From positions 2,658,271 to 2,722,270 of the forward strand of contig OX421497.1 of NCBI GenBank assembly GCA_949126835.1: a stretch of DNA of 64,000 nt, in the 5' to 3' direction. The stretch is from Anisus vortex. Lineage: Eukaryota; Mollusca; Gastropoda; Planorbidae. Below are positions 34,201-44,677 of this stretch, in pieces. The position numbers were made by a program, and so were the translations under genes. Within the stretch, counting starts at the first letter, position 1; each line of letters starts with the position of its first letter. The notes under the pieces were generated by a model. It saw only the letters and a list, made by a program, of their open reading frames with translations, was not told the DNA's origin and made no database searches.

Positions 34201-34866
34201 GGAGTCCCTGAATTGGTAAAATTATACAGAGTTTAAATACACTTAGTTAACTATTTATGCCTGTTTACACATAAATTATTTTGCTTAGTAGTTAAATTAT
34301 TGTTCTGATATTATTGTTATTTATTATTATAACCCAGTCCATCAATAGCGCTTCTTGGCGGAAAATAATGAGCTATCAATTTATAAATAGAAATGGGATT
34401 TTGGGCAAGAATTACACACTGCTCGATGTCCTAAATTTGTGTGCAAATTGTGTTGTGGGCAATGCAAGGGCCTCGGGCAAATGTCATTTTTGTCTGGAAT
34501 GCTTACATTTACAATTCAAATTTGTCAACCCTCCTTTTAAACAAATGACCCTTTTGAAGTATTGAGAAATACTCTTCACTAAGAATTATTTTTTTATGAT
34601 TAAATAGTAATGCCATTGTTATACTGTTATGCAATTCAATTACAGTATAGTAAATTCATCTTATAAGGATAGGTGGTTTGTTTAACAAATACGTTTGGAC
34701 AGGTATTTATCATGAAAGCATGTTAGAAAATGCATTCTGTGAAGAAAAAATTGCTGTGTTATACGCTTAGAAATGTGTGTTTCTTTGATTTCAGTGTGAA
34801 ATGCATCTAGTTGGCACACAGCAGCCAGTGAGAGAATGTCCAGTGATATTGACAGCTTCCAAGTAA
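25215..34866 (+). CDS. Cytochrome P450 family 39-like (CYP39A1-like), 12 exons
   Basis: Vertebrate CYP39A1 is an ER oxysterol 7-alpha-hydroxylase; the substrate here is unknown. Exons: 25215-25409, 27089-27224, 27895-28041, 29367-29485, 29657-29742, 30119-30212, 30504-30587, 30763-30859, 31759-31970, 33868-33950, 34128-34215, 34795-34866; total 470 aa. The N-terminus has a membrane anchor (residues 2-24) and PPIYSGWIPWLGCALEFGK. The I-helix reads LLWASLANAIPITFW, lacking the usual acid-Thr pair, as in CYP7/8/39. ExxR is ESIR (337-340); PFWTHRNPQNF follows; the heme loop is FGGGRYQCPGR with Cys415. It ends in HLVGTQQP. Alignment with remembered human CYP39A1 is nearly gap-free. A polyA signal AATAAA is at 34904. 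Three SINE segments lie in introns. Confidence 0.9.
25955..26615. repeat. Unclassified GC-richer repeat-like block in P450 intron 1
   Basis: Clearly higher GC than its surroundings, with a sharp start after a TTC microsatellite. It contains GCATGTCGTAAAAGGCGACT, a phrase I associate with invertebrate interspersed repeats. Short ORFs on both strands show no domain. Probably a TE fragment; family not identified. Confidence 0.4.
28062..28342. mobile_element. Head-out inverted SINE pair in P450 intron 3
   Basis: 28062-28190 is a plus-orientation SINE head and middle (GAGGCACGGTGGCCGAGC, GGTTCAAATCCTGG). 28195-28342 is a minus-orientation copy ending GGATTCAAATCC...CCGACCACCCTGCCTC. The two tRNA-like heads face outward and would pair in RNA. 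The left edge is about 20 bases after the exon 3 donor. Confidence 0.8.
28951..29166 (-). mobile_element. tRNA-derived SINE
   Basis: Minus orientation: GTCGGAACAAATTGATCCAT, CAGCGTTCACCAGTTTCTGT, then a short middle deletion and the complement of the B-box (GGATTCGAAC). In P450 intron 3. Confidence 0.82.
30395..30503 (+). repeat. Three tandem ~35-bp copies of the 3' splice site before P450 exon 7
   Basis: The unit AAAAGTTTCCTTTTTTTA...AATCTGTTACAG occurs three times. The copies end CTGTTACAG (about 30439), CTGTTGCAC (about 30472) and CTGTTACAG (30503). The last is the acceptor used by exon 7; the first is an intact decoy; the middle has lost its AG. Confidence 0.85.
32280..32474. mobile_element. 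Short MITE, AACCGGCCAAGTCG ends
   Basis: AACCGGCCAAGTCGAAAA at the left is inverted as TTTTCCGACTTGGCCGGTT at the right, one base different in spacing. 195 bp, no ORF. Target duplication unclear. In P450 intron 9. Confidence 0.65.
32475..33612. other. P450 intron 9, no gene seen
   Basis: AT-rich intronic DNA. A LINE 3' UTR scrap with GAGTCTAGTCTTACATTTTG is near 33496-33515. The small ORFs are low complexity. Confidence 0.5.
33621..33786. mobile_element. 166-bp MITE, CTAGGGATnTTAAAC ends, TTATAA flanks
   Basis: CTAGGGATTTTAAAC at the left and GTTTTAACATCCCTAG at the right. TTATAA flanks both sides (33615-33620 and 33787-33792). The interior has a G run and ACCAAAAACC/GGTTTT motifs. A shorter related copy is at about 51500-51600. 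Confidence 0.7.
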
Positions 34867-36214
34867 AATGCCATCCTGCTCAAGTATACTATATTTAATG
34901 CAAAATAAATCGTAGCCTTTTTTCTATTTATAATCTTAGTATTATTTAAAAAATGTATTTCATTTGTATTGAATAACATAACACTATTTCCATAATATGA
35001 TGAATCATATAGAATTTTTTAAAAATACTTTTCTAAATACCGTCAAATATATTCTTGCAATCTACTGTTTTAGTTAGATACTGTACACAAGTAAATTGAT
35101 TGTCTATTTACTTTCTACCAATTTTGTCACAGACGCTGCTTCTATACAGAAGATTTTTGCATCTTACGCTTTTCTATGTCCAGTTTTTTAAAATGTTAAG
35201 TTTGTGTGTGCATCTAAGCATAGTCTTATATTACATTAGACATCAAAATAAAAGCAAAGTTTAAACTTGACTTGGGGTCACAGCATATTACTTTTATTTA
35301 CTTTTAAATACATGAAAATACCAGTTTCTTCCTTTGTGAAACATTATTTATTATAGAAATGAAAGAGAATGTATTTTACAATGTTTGCTTTATATGGTGG
35401 TGTGTTTTCTCTTGAGTGATTTTTGTATATATATTAATGAGAAAAGTTATTTTTTATACCTGTACACAATTTGATGACATTTCTATAAATACACACAAAA
35501 CATTTTGAAACGTTTGTATATTGTGTCAATGTTTATATTAGAAAGAAAAAAAAAGGATTTAATGAAAGAGTCTTCTCTCAATAAAGTTATAAATAACGAA
35601 TCACGTTTATATTAAATAGTAGATAACTATATCATTCTCAGAACCAAATGATACATAGTCTAGTTATAACTGAATTAAAAAGTTGTCTACCTTTCAAGGG
35701 TTTAGTGGGAAAACTTTTACAATTGAATGATGTGAAACTAATGACAAGAGTCAACAACAATATGTGATGCTAACCCATGAACCGGTACGGAATAAGGCAA
35801 AACTGATTTTTCAATAAACTGCACAATAATGTGAAAAAAGGGGGTGCTAGGTAATTCTTTTTAGATTATTATGCATTTGTGATGTTGAATGCTTTGACTT
35901 CTTGTATAGCTGTGCTGAAATTTTCAAACTAATTCTTTTTTGGTTGAAATTGCTAAAAAAAAGTGCTTTTATGCTGCTTTTGTAAAAAATCAAGCCAAAG
36001 TGTCCCCTAATGATAAAATGGTTTAAAAGTCAACTAAATATTAATTAAAAGTTAGCTTGACTACTGATTCATTATGAGTATGTTTGCTAAATTTCATGGC
36101 AATTGGTTAATATTACTTGTAATATGTATCTTTTGCAATGCTAAATTGCTTAAAAAATCGTTATATTTTTTTCTCTCCCAAAAATGATTTTCTTTACCGT
36201 TAGAAAAAAATTAC

Positions 36215-36463
36215 TAGTCAGACCGAACTGATCCATAGGTCCGATGAAGCAGCGTTCACCAGTTTCTGTGGCCACGGCATATTAGGTGATTGTGTGGCCA
36301 GCACTATGCACAGCCGCCTTTACTTTACCCAGGTACCCATCAGAGCTGGGTATACTCAGGGACACCCTCCAGACCCGGGAAAACTCCTAGCCTGCACCAG
36401 GATTCGAACCCGGGACCTTCGGCTTGCCAGTTGAACGCACTGCTGCTCGGCTACCGTGTCCCC
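36215..36463 (-). mobile_element. tRNA-derived SINE, near full length
   Basis: Minus orientation: GTCAGACCGAACTGATCCAT through CAGCGTTCACCAGTTTCTGT to the complement of the B-box (GGATTCGAACC) and of the A-box region (TGCTCGGCTACCG). Confidence 0.85.
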
Positions 36464-36754
36464 ATTTACCGTTACTCATTTAATTTTGAATAACTTTTGA
36501 AGTAGGTACAGGGTAATTAATTGATTTTATAAATTTTTTTTCACCACTATATAGATAAATGAATTAGCTTCCATTTTAACACCTAAAACTAAATTTATTT
36601 TGCCCTATTCAATACCGTTCTGTGGGGGTCGCATCACATACTGTGTCCTAAAAATTAATGTTTTAATTAGAAAATTCTCAAGTCATAAAATAAAAACACA
36701 GGTGCATTTTATGTCAAATTTTATTAGTTCTGATAATAATGAAAATGAGACATA

Positions 36755-36845
36755 TAGGGGACTGAACTCTCATACAAGTACAAGGGGACTAAACTTTCTT
36801 ACTAGGGGACTGAACTCTCATAATAGGGGACTAAACTATCTTACA
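36755..36845 (+). repeat. AGGGGACTnAACT tandem repeat
   Basis: Four copies of an AGGGGACTGAACTCTCAT-like unit, spaced about 19 to 30 bases apart. In frame it reads RGLNSH/RGLNFL, but there is no gene context; probably in the TAF12 3' UTR or flank. Confidence 0.7.
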
Positions 36846-37283
36846 AAGCATACACAGCATTCATTCTAAACAGAGCATGAAATTTATAATAAAATGTGTC
36901 ATTCAGATACAAGAACATTTGTGCAAAGCAAAACATTTCTTCAAACCACCTCCCCTCTGTCATACACAAAATGAAGACCTGAATTTACAACAATGGTGAA
37001 ACAGTACATATATTACATGATTTATATTTATATATTTAAAATTACAATATCATAATACAGCGACCTGAACTAAGCAAAATAGTGTGAACGCAAAAAAAAA
37101 AAAAAAAAAAAAAAATAACAATGAGGAATATTCACATAGAAGAATAAACCCTTACTGGAGACTGCAACAGCAGCACTTTTCACACATGAAGATTCAAATC
37201 AAAATATCTTTGTATAGAAAGTGATGTAAACAGCTAGCAATTTAACATTTGTAGTATGAGTCTTTACTTTAAAATATTACTAT

Positions 37284-40200
37284 TTAATATTTCTTCAATG
37301 TCTTTCTGATCAGTGCCATTCTCTGTGGAGAAAAAAATAATAATTACAGTTTCAATGTAAATTAATTTTTAAAAACATGAAACATAATAATAATAATAAC
37401 AATAAGTTTATTTACACTGTCAACAAACATAATGTAAGCTCAGAGGGTATTTGACATTGAGCAACAATAACATGCATAGTAAGTTAGTAAAGCACCCATC
37501 GGACCAAATTGATCATAGGGCCAGTAAAGCAGCATTCACCAGTTTCAGTTGCCATGTCATACTAGGGGATGTTTGGCCAGCAGACTGCCCAGACGCCTTT
37601 ACTTTACCTCAACTAATGTCAGGTACCCAGCAGAGCTGTGTAGACTCACTACATCCCTCGAGTCCAGGGAAAAATCCTAGCCTTCACCAGGATTTGAAAC
37701 TAGGACCTTCAGTACCGGTATGCCAAACGAATGCCATTTTTTAATGCAAGAACATGAATATAATATATATATGTCACCAGTATTTTAAAACAAAGGGAAT
37801 AACAAGTTGATCCAGTGGAAAGATATGTAAGTAGAAACCAACAAACCTGTTTATGAGCTTCTGTTGTTATAGACTTCTTATAAGGACGAAGCTCCTCTGA
37901 ACCAAATCCAGGAACCTGCATATTCCATGTACGTTCTGTGTTGATAAAAAAACAAATAGGCTAGTTGCTACATATTGACTTTAAGTTTACAGACGTCCCT
38001 TCTAGATCAAAGAGTATTACCTCATGAGCCCAAAACTCCTGCAGAGTTGCATGGATTGGTCGGCTAGAGCTAGTGCCTGTGCCGTTTTGCTGACAGGTGT
38101 ACTAACCGCAGGACCAGCCTGCCTCACAGAACTAAACAATGCATTTTATGCCTAAAGTGAACATTACCTAGATAAAGCTGGACGTCTTTTGCTTCCAGGG
38201 TGTTGGAGCGCCTGTGCTTTGCAAGTTGACACGAGGCAGTAACAACATTTTCTATGAAGTCATCAGCCACTTGTAATAGTACCTAAAAAAAAATGATTAA
38301 CAATTGTGTGTGTGTTGAGACTTAAAGGACAATGTGAATTAGATTTATAAAATTATAGATAAAGTGGTCAATGATTGTTAGTCTCAATATGCACAATAGT
38401 ACCTAAAAAAATGATTAACAATTGTGTGTGTGTTGAGACTTAAAGGACAATGTGAATTAGATTTATAAAATTATAGATAAAGTGGTCAATGATTGTTAGT
38501 CTCAATATGCACAATAGTACCTAAAAAAATGATTAACAATTGTGTGTGTGTTGAGACTTAAAGGACAATGTGAATTAGATTTATAAAATTATAGATAAAG
38601 TGGTCAATGATTGTTCGTCTCAATATGCACAATACGCTAACCACGAGTTAAGTTTTGTTACGCTCCCTTTTTACTTGAGTTAAACAAACAAATTTTGAAA
38701 TCTACTTAAAAACAGCATATATGTGCCAGGTTCTAAGAATCGGCAAAACATGTATTTTCAAATATACCATAACTACCCATGTAGTTTTAATAAACACAAT
38801 AGTCTTAAAGCGGTGATAAAGTATTTTCTGATAATTTAAATGTGAACGAATTTTTTTCCCCATTCATTCCAAAAGTTCATTTGAAAAATAAAAAGTGGAT
38901 CCTGGCGATTTAAACATCGCCCACTACAAAGTTAATATAAGTCGTATATGACACATATAGGCAATTTAAAAATGATTGAAAATTTTTCCTTCCATGTGCA
39001 GACATGCCTACCTCCACATATCAAAATGAGGAACACCCTAGGTAAAAATGAGGAACATGGGACCAAAATGAGGAACATAAGCGCGGAGGAAGCATTTTCG
39101 AGCCAATATATAGGCCCCTACGCTAAATAATATTGTTAAAATACGTTAGAAAAATAGTCTCATTTACAGTATTAACACTGTATATATTAAATTATTTTTA
39201 AATATATATAAGATCTAAAATACAATCTAAGTCAATATAGAGTTTATGAAAAGAAATTATTGTGGAGGGGGGGGGGGATTACATTTATCTATGTTTAAGT
39301 AGTTTAACTAAGGTTATAAGCCTATTAAAAGGAAAAACAGTGGCTTTTTATGTAGTTATATGATTTAAAGCTATTACTCAATAATTACAAATGCTGTTTT
39401 TTTTTTTATAAACCTTTTGATCTACTAAGTCTAAGGCCTAAGACAAAAACTCAGAAAGTGGTTAAATTCAAATTAATCAGTATGTCTACCTAGCTAGGGC
39501 CTATCTATATTCTTAATGACTAAGGTCAATGTAATTGAGTATCAACTTAAATGCTTGATATTGGTAAAACTAAATTCATAAGCCTAGGACTAAGTCTAAA
39601 GGACTATGCCACTTTACACCTAAGCAAATTTATTACAATAGGCTTGAATAGGCCTAGCTAAATGCACTAGGCACTTACACTAGTATCATTCATTACACCA
39701 ACATCACTACATCAGTTTTAGTTTTACTAGCCGACCAATTTAAAGCAGTAGGGAAAATATAATTTACTTTATTTTGAATTTTAATTTAGCAACTACTTTT
39801 ATTAAGTTACTAGAAGGTAACATTTTGTTTTGGCTAGCAATGATTAGTTTAGTTTTAGTGTCCCTAAAATTATTGGACAAGTAGTCGGCAGTGCCACGAA
39901 GCCCTACGCGTCGCTTATGCACTCTCTACCAAAAATAAATAGGAAATAGTATACATTAAAACGGAAGTGATATGATCATGAAGAAAACAAAAGTTGGCAA
40001 ACGCCTTTTGTTTATTTCGCGTTATTACTTTATTTATTAAAATGTCGGCATTTTCGGAGACGCCGATTTTGCGGAACAAACTGGTCTAATGCAGAATTGC
40101 GGAACGGGGAGTAATTTTCTGCCATTTTACACGAACGGTTCCGGAAAATCCGGAATGGTAGGCATGTCTGCATGTGCAAAGTTTGTTGACGTCATAAAAA

Positions 40201-40468
40201 TAAATCTCAACGCCAAACTTTTTTTCTCATTTTGGGAAGACAAATTATATAAAGCTGGTTCAAGCAATTTTAATGTGGAACAAATATTTTCTTTTTATTC
40301 TCAATTGTGATCGAAAATATCAATGTGGTCATTTTTTTAAAATGTAAATGACAGTGTTCACTGCAGTAAAAAAAATATTTGTGGCAAATATCATATATAC
40401 TGGGTGAGTATACAGTATTAAAAAAATTATGCGGTATGTACACACATACATACATACTTTTTTAGATT

Positions 40469-40501
<33 letters not shown>

Positions 40502-41998
40502 GGCGCACGGTAGCCGAGCGGCAGCGCGTTCGACTGGCGATCCGAAGGTCCTGGGTTCAAATCCTGGTGAAGCCGGGATTTTTTCCCATGACTTGAGGGT
40601 GTCCCTGAGTCTATCCAGCTCTGATGGGTACCTGACATTAGTTGGGGTAAAGTAAAGGCGGCTGGGCATTGTGCTGGCCACACATCCCCTTGTATGCCGT
40701 GGCCACAGAAACTGGTGAACGCTGCTTCACCAGCCCTATGATCACTTTGGTCCGAAGGGTACTTTACTTTTTATATATAATATATGATTAAATATCTACT
40801 AAATTTTTTTAAACTTATACATACATCATACAGTGAATTTTAAAAAGGTTAACGTTTAATACAGTGAGAGATGGCTTACATCTTCGACATCATCATCCAT
40901 CTGTTCCATGGGATCCACTTCCTTAACCAGGTCACGGAGTCTTGCCTTGTCCAACACTCCAGATCCTATAGTCCCTTGGCTTGCAGCCGATGAAGCGACC
41001 GGTTGAGAATTGGAAGAAGATGACTGTCTCGAGCTGGAATCTAAGCTCTTCCCAGCATTCATCACCTGGTATGTGTCACGACAAGAAACAAACTGGTGAT
41101 GGGGGTCAATAAGTCATTAAGTCATTGGGTCAATAAGTCATTGGGTCAATAAGTCATTGGGTCAATAAGTCATTGGGTCAATAAGTCATTGGGTCAATTT
41201 TCCAAAGACATGTCCTAAAAATGGAGCATGGTGGTTAAGTGATAGCAAAGTGTGTTGCCTTTCTGATAGTCTTAGCTTCAAATCCTGGTAAACATGCTGG
41301 GAATTTTAGCAAGTTTTGAAGGTGTCACCAAGTCTGACAAGCGCCGATGATTACCTGACATCAGTTGCGTAAGAATAAAGGCATGTGGGGCATTGTGGTG
41401 GCCATACCATCCCCTTGTATGCCTATAGCTAAAGAACCTGATGGCTTCTACAATCTCAAGCAATAAGGGCCAAAATGATCTGAGACTGTACTTTACTGAA
41501 TTATGATACAAGTAGTAATACTGAAAGACTAAATAATCCCAAAATAGCTTTAGCTTCAGAAATTGTTTCACACACTGACAAAATTTGTATCTGTTATATC
41601 AGTTAAGCTTGATTGAAAGTGATGAAAATATGTAGAGGTGGTGTATGGTAGTGCTTATTAACACTGTGATATTTACTGTGCCTGAACAACCATTAGTGTG
41701 ACTACATTTGCAACAATTTAATACCCCATAATTTTAAGAGTGTTTCTAGGTACATTTAAGTTTAGTATACACAATTACTTACATTGCCGACTGGAACAAT
41801 AATTTGTTCTGGCTGAGATGAGACGGATTGCTGGTTTCTGACCACGATGGGGCTGCTGTTTGCTGCCATCAAGATGGGCGACCCCAAGGGGCCGTTGTTC
41901 ATGACTGAAGTGTTGTTTACATTAGTGTGAGAAGGATTTGGACTTGTTGCACCTGGGAGAGTAGAAGGGGTTGTAACTAGGTTCTGGAAGCTGCTCAT
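37284..41998 (-). CDS. TAF12: TFIID subunit 12 (TAF12), 5 coding exons
   Basis: TAF12 is an H2B-like histone-fold subunit that pairs with TAF4 in TFIID and also works in SAGA. Exons on minus: 41998-41783, 41065-40880, 38282-38168, 37935-37847 and 37322-37284, in consistent phase; total 214 aa. The N-terminal ~105 residues are Ser/Asn/Gln-rich and disordered-looking. The histone fold starts near residue 109: VLDKARLRDLVKEVDP, VLLQVADDFIENVVTASC, KHRRSNTLEAKDVQLYLE, followed by TWNMQVPGFGSEELRPYKK and the tail TTEAHKQRMALIRKTLKKY. An acceptor at 42021/42020 on minus points to a non-coding first exon upstream. The start ATG is the first in frame after that acceptor. Spacing to CMSS1 is about 3.6 kb of mostly TE sequence. 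Confidence 0.93.
37494..37738 (-). mobile_element. tRNA-derived SINE, diverged
   Basis: Minus orientation: CATCGGACCAAATTGATCAT, AGCAGCATTCACCAGTTTCA, AACTAATGTCAGGTACCCAG. Lies in the last intron of TAF12, joined on the left to a LINE tail scrap (37395-37450). Confidence 0.8.
38270..38634 (-). repeat. Three ~119-bp tandem copies spanning the acceptor of TAF12 exon 3
   Basis: Copies begin at AATAGTACCTAAAAAA near 38275, 38395 and 38513 and share about 105 further bases almost exactly. On the minus strand each copy contains TTTTTTAG|GTACTATT, the 3' splice site of exon 3. The one at 38282 is contiguous with coding sequence; the other two are upstream decoys. Confidence 0.88.
38997..40172. mobile_element. 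Non-autonomous DNA transposon, 1.18 kb, TGCAGACATGCCTACC TIRs
   Basis: TGCAGACATGCCTACC at 38997-39012 is exactly inverted at 40157-40172. It contains three AAAATGAGGAACA repeats near the left end and a CGGAAAATCCGGAAT inverted motif near the right. No coding ORF recognised. In the 2.6-kb intron 2 of TAF12. Confidence 0.75.
40478..40500. repeat. (TA)n microsatellite
   Basis: About eleven TA units directly before the SINE at 40502, a common landing or tail site for this SINE family (compare 48110-48135). Confidence 0.85.
40502..40770 (+). mobile_element. Reference full-length tRNA-derived SINE
   Basis: Most complete copy in the window, about 269 bp. tRNA-like head: A-box TAGCCGAGCGG (40511-40521) and B-box GGTTCAAATCC (40554-40564). 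Middle: GTGTCCCTGAGTCTATCCAG and TGATGGGTACCTGACATTAG. Tail: GTATGCCGTGGCCACAGAAA and CACCAGCCCTATGATCACTT, ending GGTCCGAAGGGTACTTTACT. The head can be taken as a pol III promoter. I count about 18 full or partial copies in the window. Confidence 0.92.
41100..41200. repeat. 16-bp minisatellite GGGTCAATAAGTCATT
   Basis: About six copies of GGGTCAATAAGTCATT, one with a partial duplication of AAGTCATT. It lies about 35-135 bases upstream (minus strand) of the acceptor of TAF12 exon 2. Confidence 0.92.
41220..41503 (+). mobile_element. Diverged SINE copy
   Basis: Plus orientation, old. GAGCATGGTGGTTAAGTGAT head, CTTCAAATCCTGG B-box, AGGTGTCACCAAGTCTGACA middle, and GCATTGTGGTGGCCATACCA tail. 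Confidence 0.65.
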
Positions 41999-42739
41999 CG
42001 CTTTACAAACAACCTTGTATCTGTGCAAAGAAACAAGAAACTTTTTGTCAGGAATATTCACTTCATAAATTGTAATGCTACCCCACAAAACCAGTATGGA
42101 TGTCAGCAAAACTGATTTAAAAAAAACTAACAAAACATAATGTGAAAAAGAGTTCTGGGTCATTTTTTAAATTATGATTTATTTTTAATATTAATGTTTC
42201 AATTTTATTTAATAATTAGGCCTACCTTTTTAAAAAAATTATTATTAGAAATTAGAATACCAAAATGATAATAATTCATTAAACAATTTAGACTTGGTAA
42301 AATATAAAATATACTCTATTTTATAGTTAGGTAGGCCTATGTGATTTCCTGATTTTTTGCATAAAGAATTTGTTGTTAACAAACTGTGACGAACTTTTGA
42401 CAGTTGTTTGGTTGTAGTACATTTCAAAATGTGTGTATAATAGTATAGATATAGAATATAGAGTTTATATATATAGTGAAGTATAGTGTATATAGTATAA
42501 AGGCATCTTATTAAATCCCTTCCATATGCAAGAAATTTGAAGAAAAAATGCATGTAAATGTAAGTTCTCTTTCTTCCCAAGTCCAAGTGGTACTAGGGCC
42601 TAGGACTAGTCACTAAGTAACTAAGGCCTAGGGCATGGAATTATGGAATAGGCTGCATGAAGTTGCATCATGAACAAACTCAAACCAGCCAGGAAAAACT
42701 AAACTTAGAATTAGAATCATTTTAAACACTGGTCCTTAA

Positions 42740-43146
42740 GAAGAAGAAGAAGTCGACTCATACTACTCCTCTGCTCCGATCTCTGCAATGGTTACCCATT
42801 AACCACTGTATCTATCCCGTCCACTCCACTCGGCTTCTGATGCACTAGCTCTTCAGATCCCTCGTCTGAAGATAGTGTCCGCTGGCCAACGAGCATTCTC
42901 ATACGTGAGCCTGTCCTCCTGGAATGCCCTCCCACTACAGCTTTGCCAGAGCCCTAGCTTCGACACCTTCAGGAGCCGGCTGAAGACGCACCTATTCAAG
43001 TAGCAGTTTATTATTTGTCATGTATACATTTTTGTCTTTTATTCATTGTCTGTACTCTGTCTGTGACTGTTAACAGTGCATAGAACTGTTCCCAACGGGA
43101 TATGCGCTATACTTATACAAGTTTACAAGTCAAGTATTATTATTAC
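42740..43146 (+). mobile_element. CR1/L2-like LINE ORF2 terminus and 3' tail
   Basis: A frame reads LQWLPI near the left and then SYVSLSSWNALPLQLCQSPS followed by FDTFRSRLKTHLFK and a stop at about 43003. This is the classic C-terminal block of CR1/L2-type retrotransposons. The tail ends GCGCTATACTTATAC and ATT repeats. Confidence 0.82.
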
Positions 43147-43355
43147 GAAGTGGCTATTCGGACCCGATAAACTTCTAAAGTGATAATAGATAGTATCGGT
43201 TAGTTTATAGTTTATAGGCTATAGGTTAGGGATGGCTTTGTAGTATTTTGTGTAATAGTTAGTATCGGTTATGTTATAAAGGATAGGGATAGAATTGGTG
43301 TTTTCTGTGCTATTTCTTATAAAATATGGTAAGACAAATAAATTTAGTTTTTTGG

Positions 43356-44419
43356 TAATAGTGGAGAACAGCGGCCCCACGCAGAACTAAGTGTTCTAAA
43401 GAAATTTTACTGAAAATTTTTGCCTGGAGCTATTGCTTAGTGTCTAATGAACAACGGAAGATACTTTTCACAATAAATTTTTTGAAAAAAAAAAAATTTA
43501 CGAAAAAAATACGAAGATTTTATATGAAATATTAAAACGACACCCGCCATTTTTTTTTTTAGTAATGTGACGTCACTAGAGTTTTAATACTATCACTTTT
43601 AATCGAACCTAAAATAGCTCCAGCAGTTTAAATTTTCAGTAAAAGAACCGATATAAAAATGTATTTAAAAACCTAAAAAAGCATTAAAAGATTACTTTCA
43701 TACCTTTTTAATAGGAAATAAAACAAAAAATCGTCTACATCATTACAGACATGTCGCCATTTCTTGTCGCCTTCGATGATGCATTATGGGATACAATATC
43801 GCATTTGCGATGTGACGTGCAATATGCCATGTTGGCCAAAAAAAAGCCAAAATAATTTTTTTTTTTAATTCAAAATACTACATATCCATCCTTAACCTAG
43901 AAACTAACCCTGACCCTACTGATCCCTAAACCCTATATCTAGAGACCCCTAACCCTAACCCTGATCCCTAACCACTACTGACCCCTAACCCTAACCCTGA
44001 CCCCTAACCCCGATCCCTAACCCCTACTGACCCCTACTGACCCCCTACTAATTCCTACTGAACCTACTAAACCTAAGGTATGGCCAAAAAAAGAATTTTA
44101 AAAAAAAAGCGTAAAATATTTTTTTGGCCACAAAATGGCGGTTCACTTTTTTTAGGACCTCGTGCACAGCATAGCATCATGGGATAAGTATAGCATCATG
44201 GGATATTAACAAAAACACAAGGGGACGTAACAAAGTTTTATTTACAACAAAAAATTTCACAAAACACACAAAATTAACAAAATTTCTAAATTAAATAAAA
44301 AAAATACAGAAATGCAATCGTTAAATGAAACCAACTGTTTTGTAATCAGGGCAAGTAGACCTTTAATTTGATATATGACACACGAAAATATCTCGTGGGG
44401 TCCGTGTTCTCCACTATTA
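43356..44419. mobile_element. 1.06-kb TIR element nested in the MITE
   Basis: TAATAGTGGAGAACAGCGG at the left is mirrored as CGTGTTCTCCACTATTA at the right. If the ends are read as ATAGTGGAG...CTCCACTAT the flanks are TA/TA, as in Tc1/mariner elements. No ORF. It carries a CCCTAA-rich block inside. Confidence 0.7.
43905..44050. repeat. Degenerate telomere-like CCCTAA block
   Basis: Several CCCTAACCCTAACCCTGA-type stretches mixed with ACCCCTACTGA units. The metazoan telomere repeat is TTAGGG; here it is degenerate and lies inside a transposable element, so it is not a chromosome end. Confidence 0.75.
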
Positions 44420-44677
44420 ATAGTTTTTTTTTCCTTTCTTTTTTCATGTTTTTTTATGAGTTTTAAGGAATTCTGAGTGAAGCTGGGTCCAAATAGCCAT
44501 GCAGCCTTATTTAAACTTATTAGTATTACTACTATTAGTATTACTAATACTTATACTATTAGTTATTAGTAGGCCTACTAGCCGCCTAGGTAGTAGGAGG
44601 GGGCCTAATCAAAATGCAAAACTTAGACTCAAACTCAAACCACAGAGATATATTTGATACAAATTATAAGTTATTAG

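Larger units (their letters stand above)
34910..37283. other. Region between the convergent P450 and TAF12 genes
   Basis: Holds the P450 3' flank on the left and, on the right, the probable TAF12 3' UTR (minus strand). A LINE 3' UTR scrap is near 35130-35230 and a SINE at 36215-36463. A poly-A run of over 20 bases is near 37090-37115. No further gene seen. Confidence 0.5.
43150..44500. mobile_element. MITE of the GGCTATTCGGACC family, split by a nested element
   Basis: Left end GTGGCTATTCGGACCCG, right end GCTGGGTCCAAATAGCCAT. The two outer parts (43150-43355 and 44420-44500) match, inverted, the 305-bp copy at 7513-7817, including TAGTTAGTATCGGTTA and CTTATAAAATATGGTAA. Confidence 0.75.

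Noticed and set aside
41100..41200. Regularly spaced short repeats resembling a CRISPR array
   Set aside because: Pure head-to-tail minisatellite without spacers, in an animal intron.
43905..44050. A true chromosome end or subtelomere
   Set aside because: The CCCTAA repeats are degenerate, short and inside a TIR element, with coding genes on both sides.
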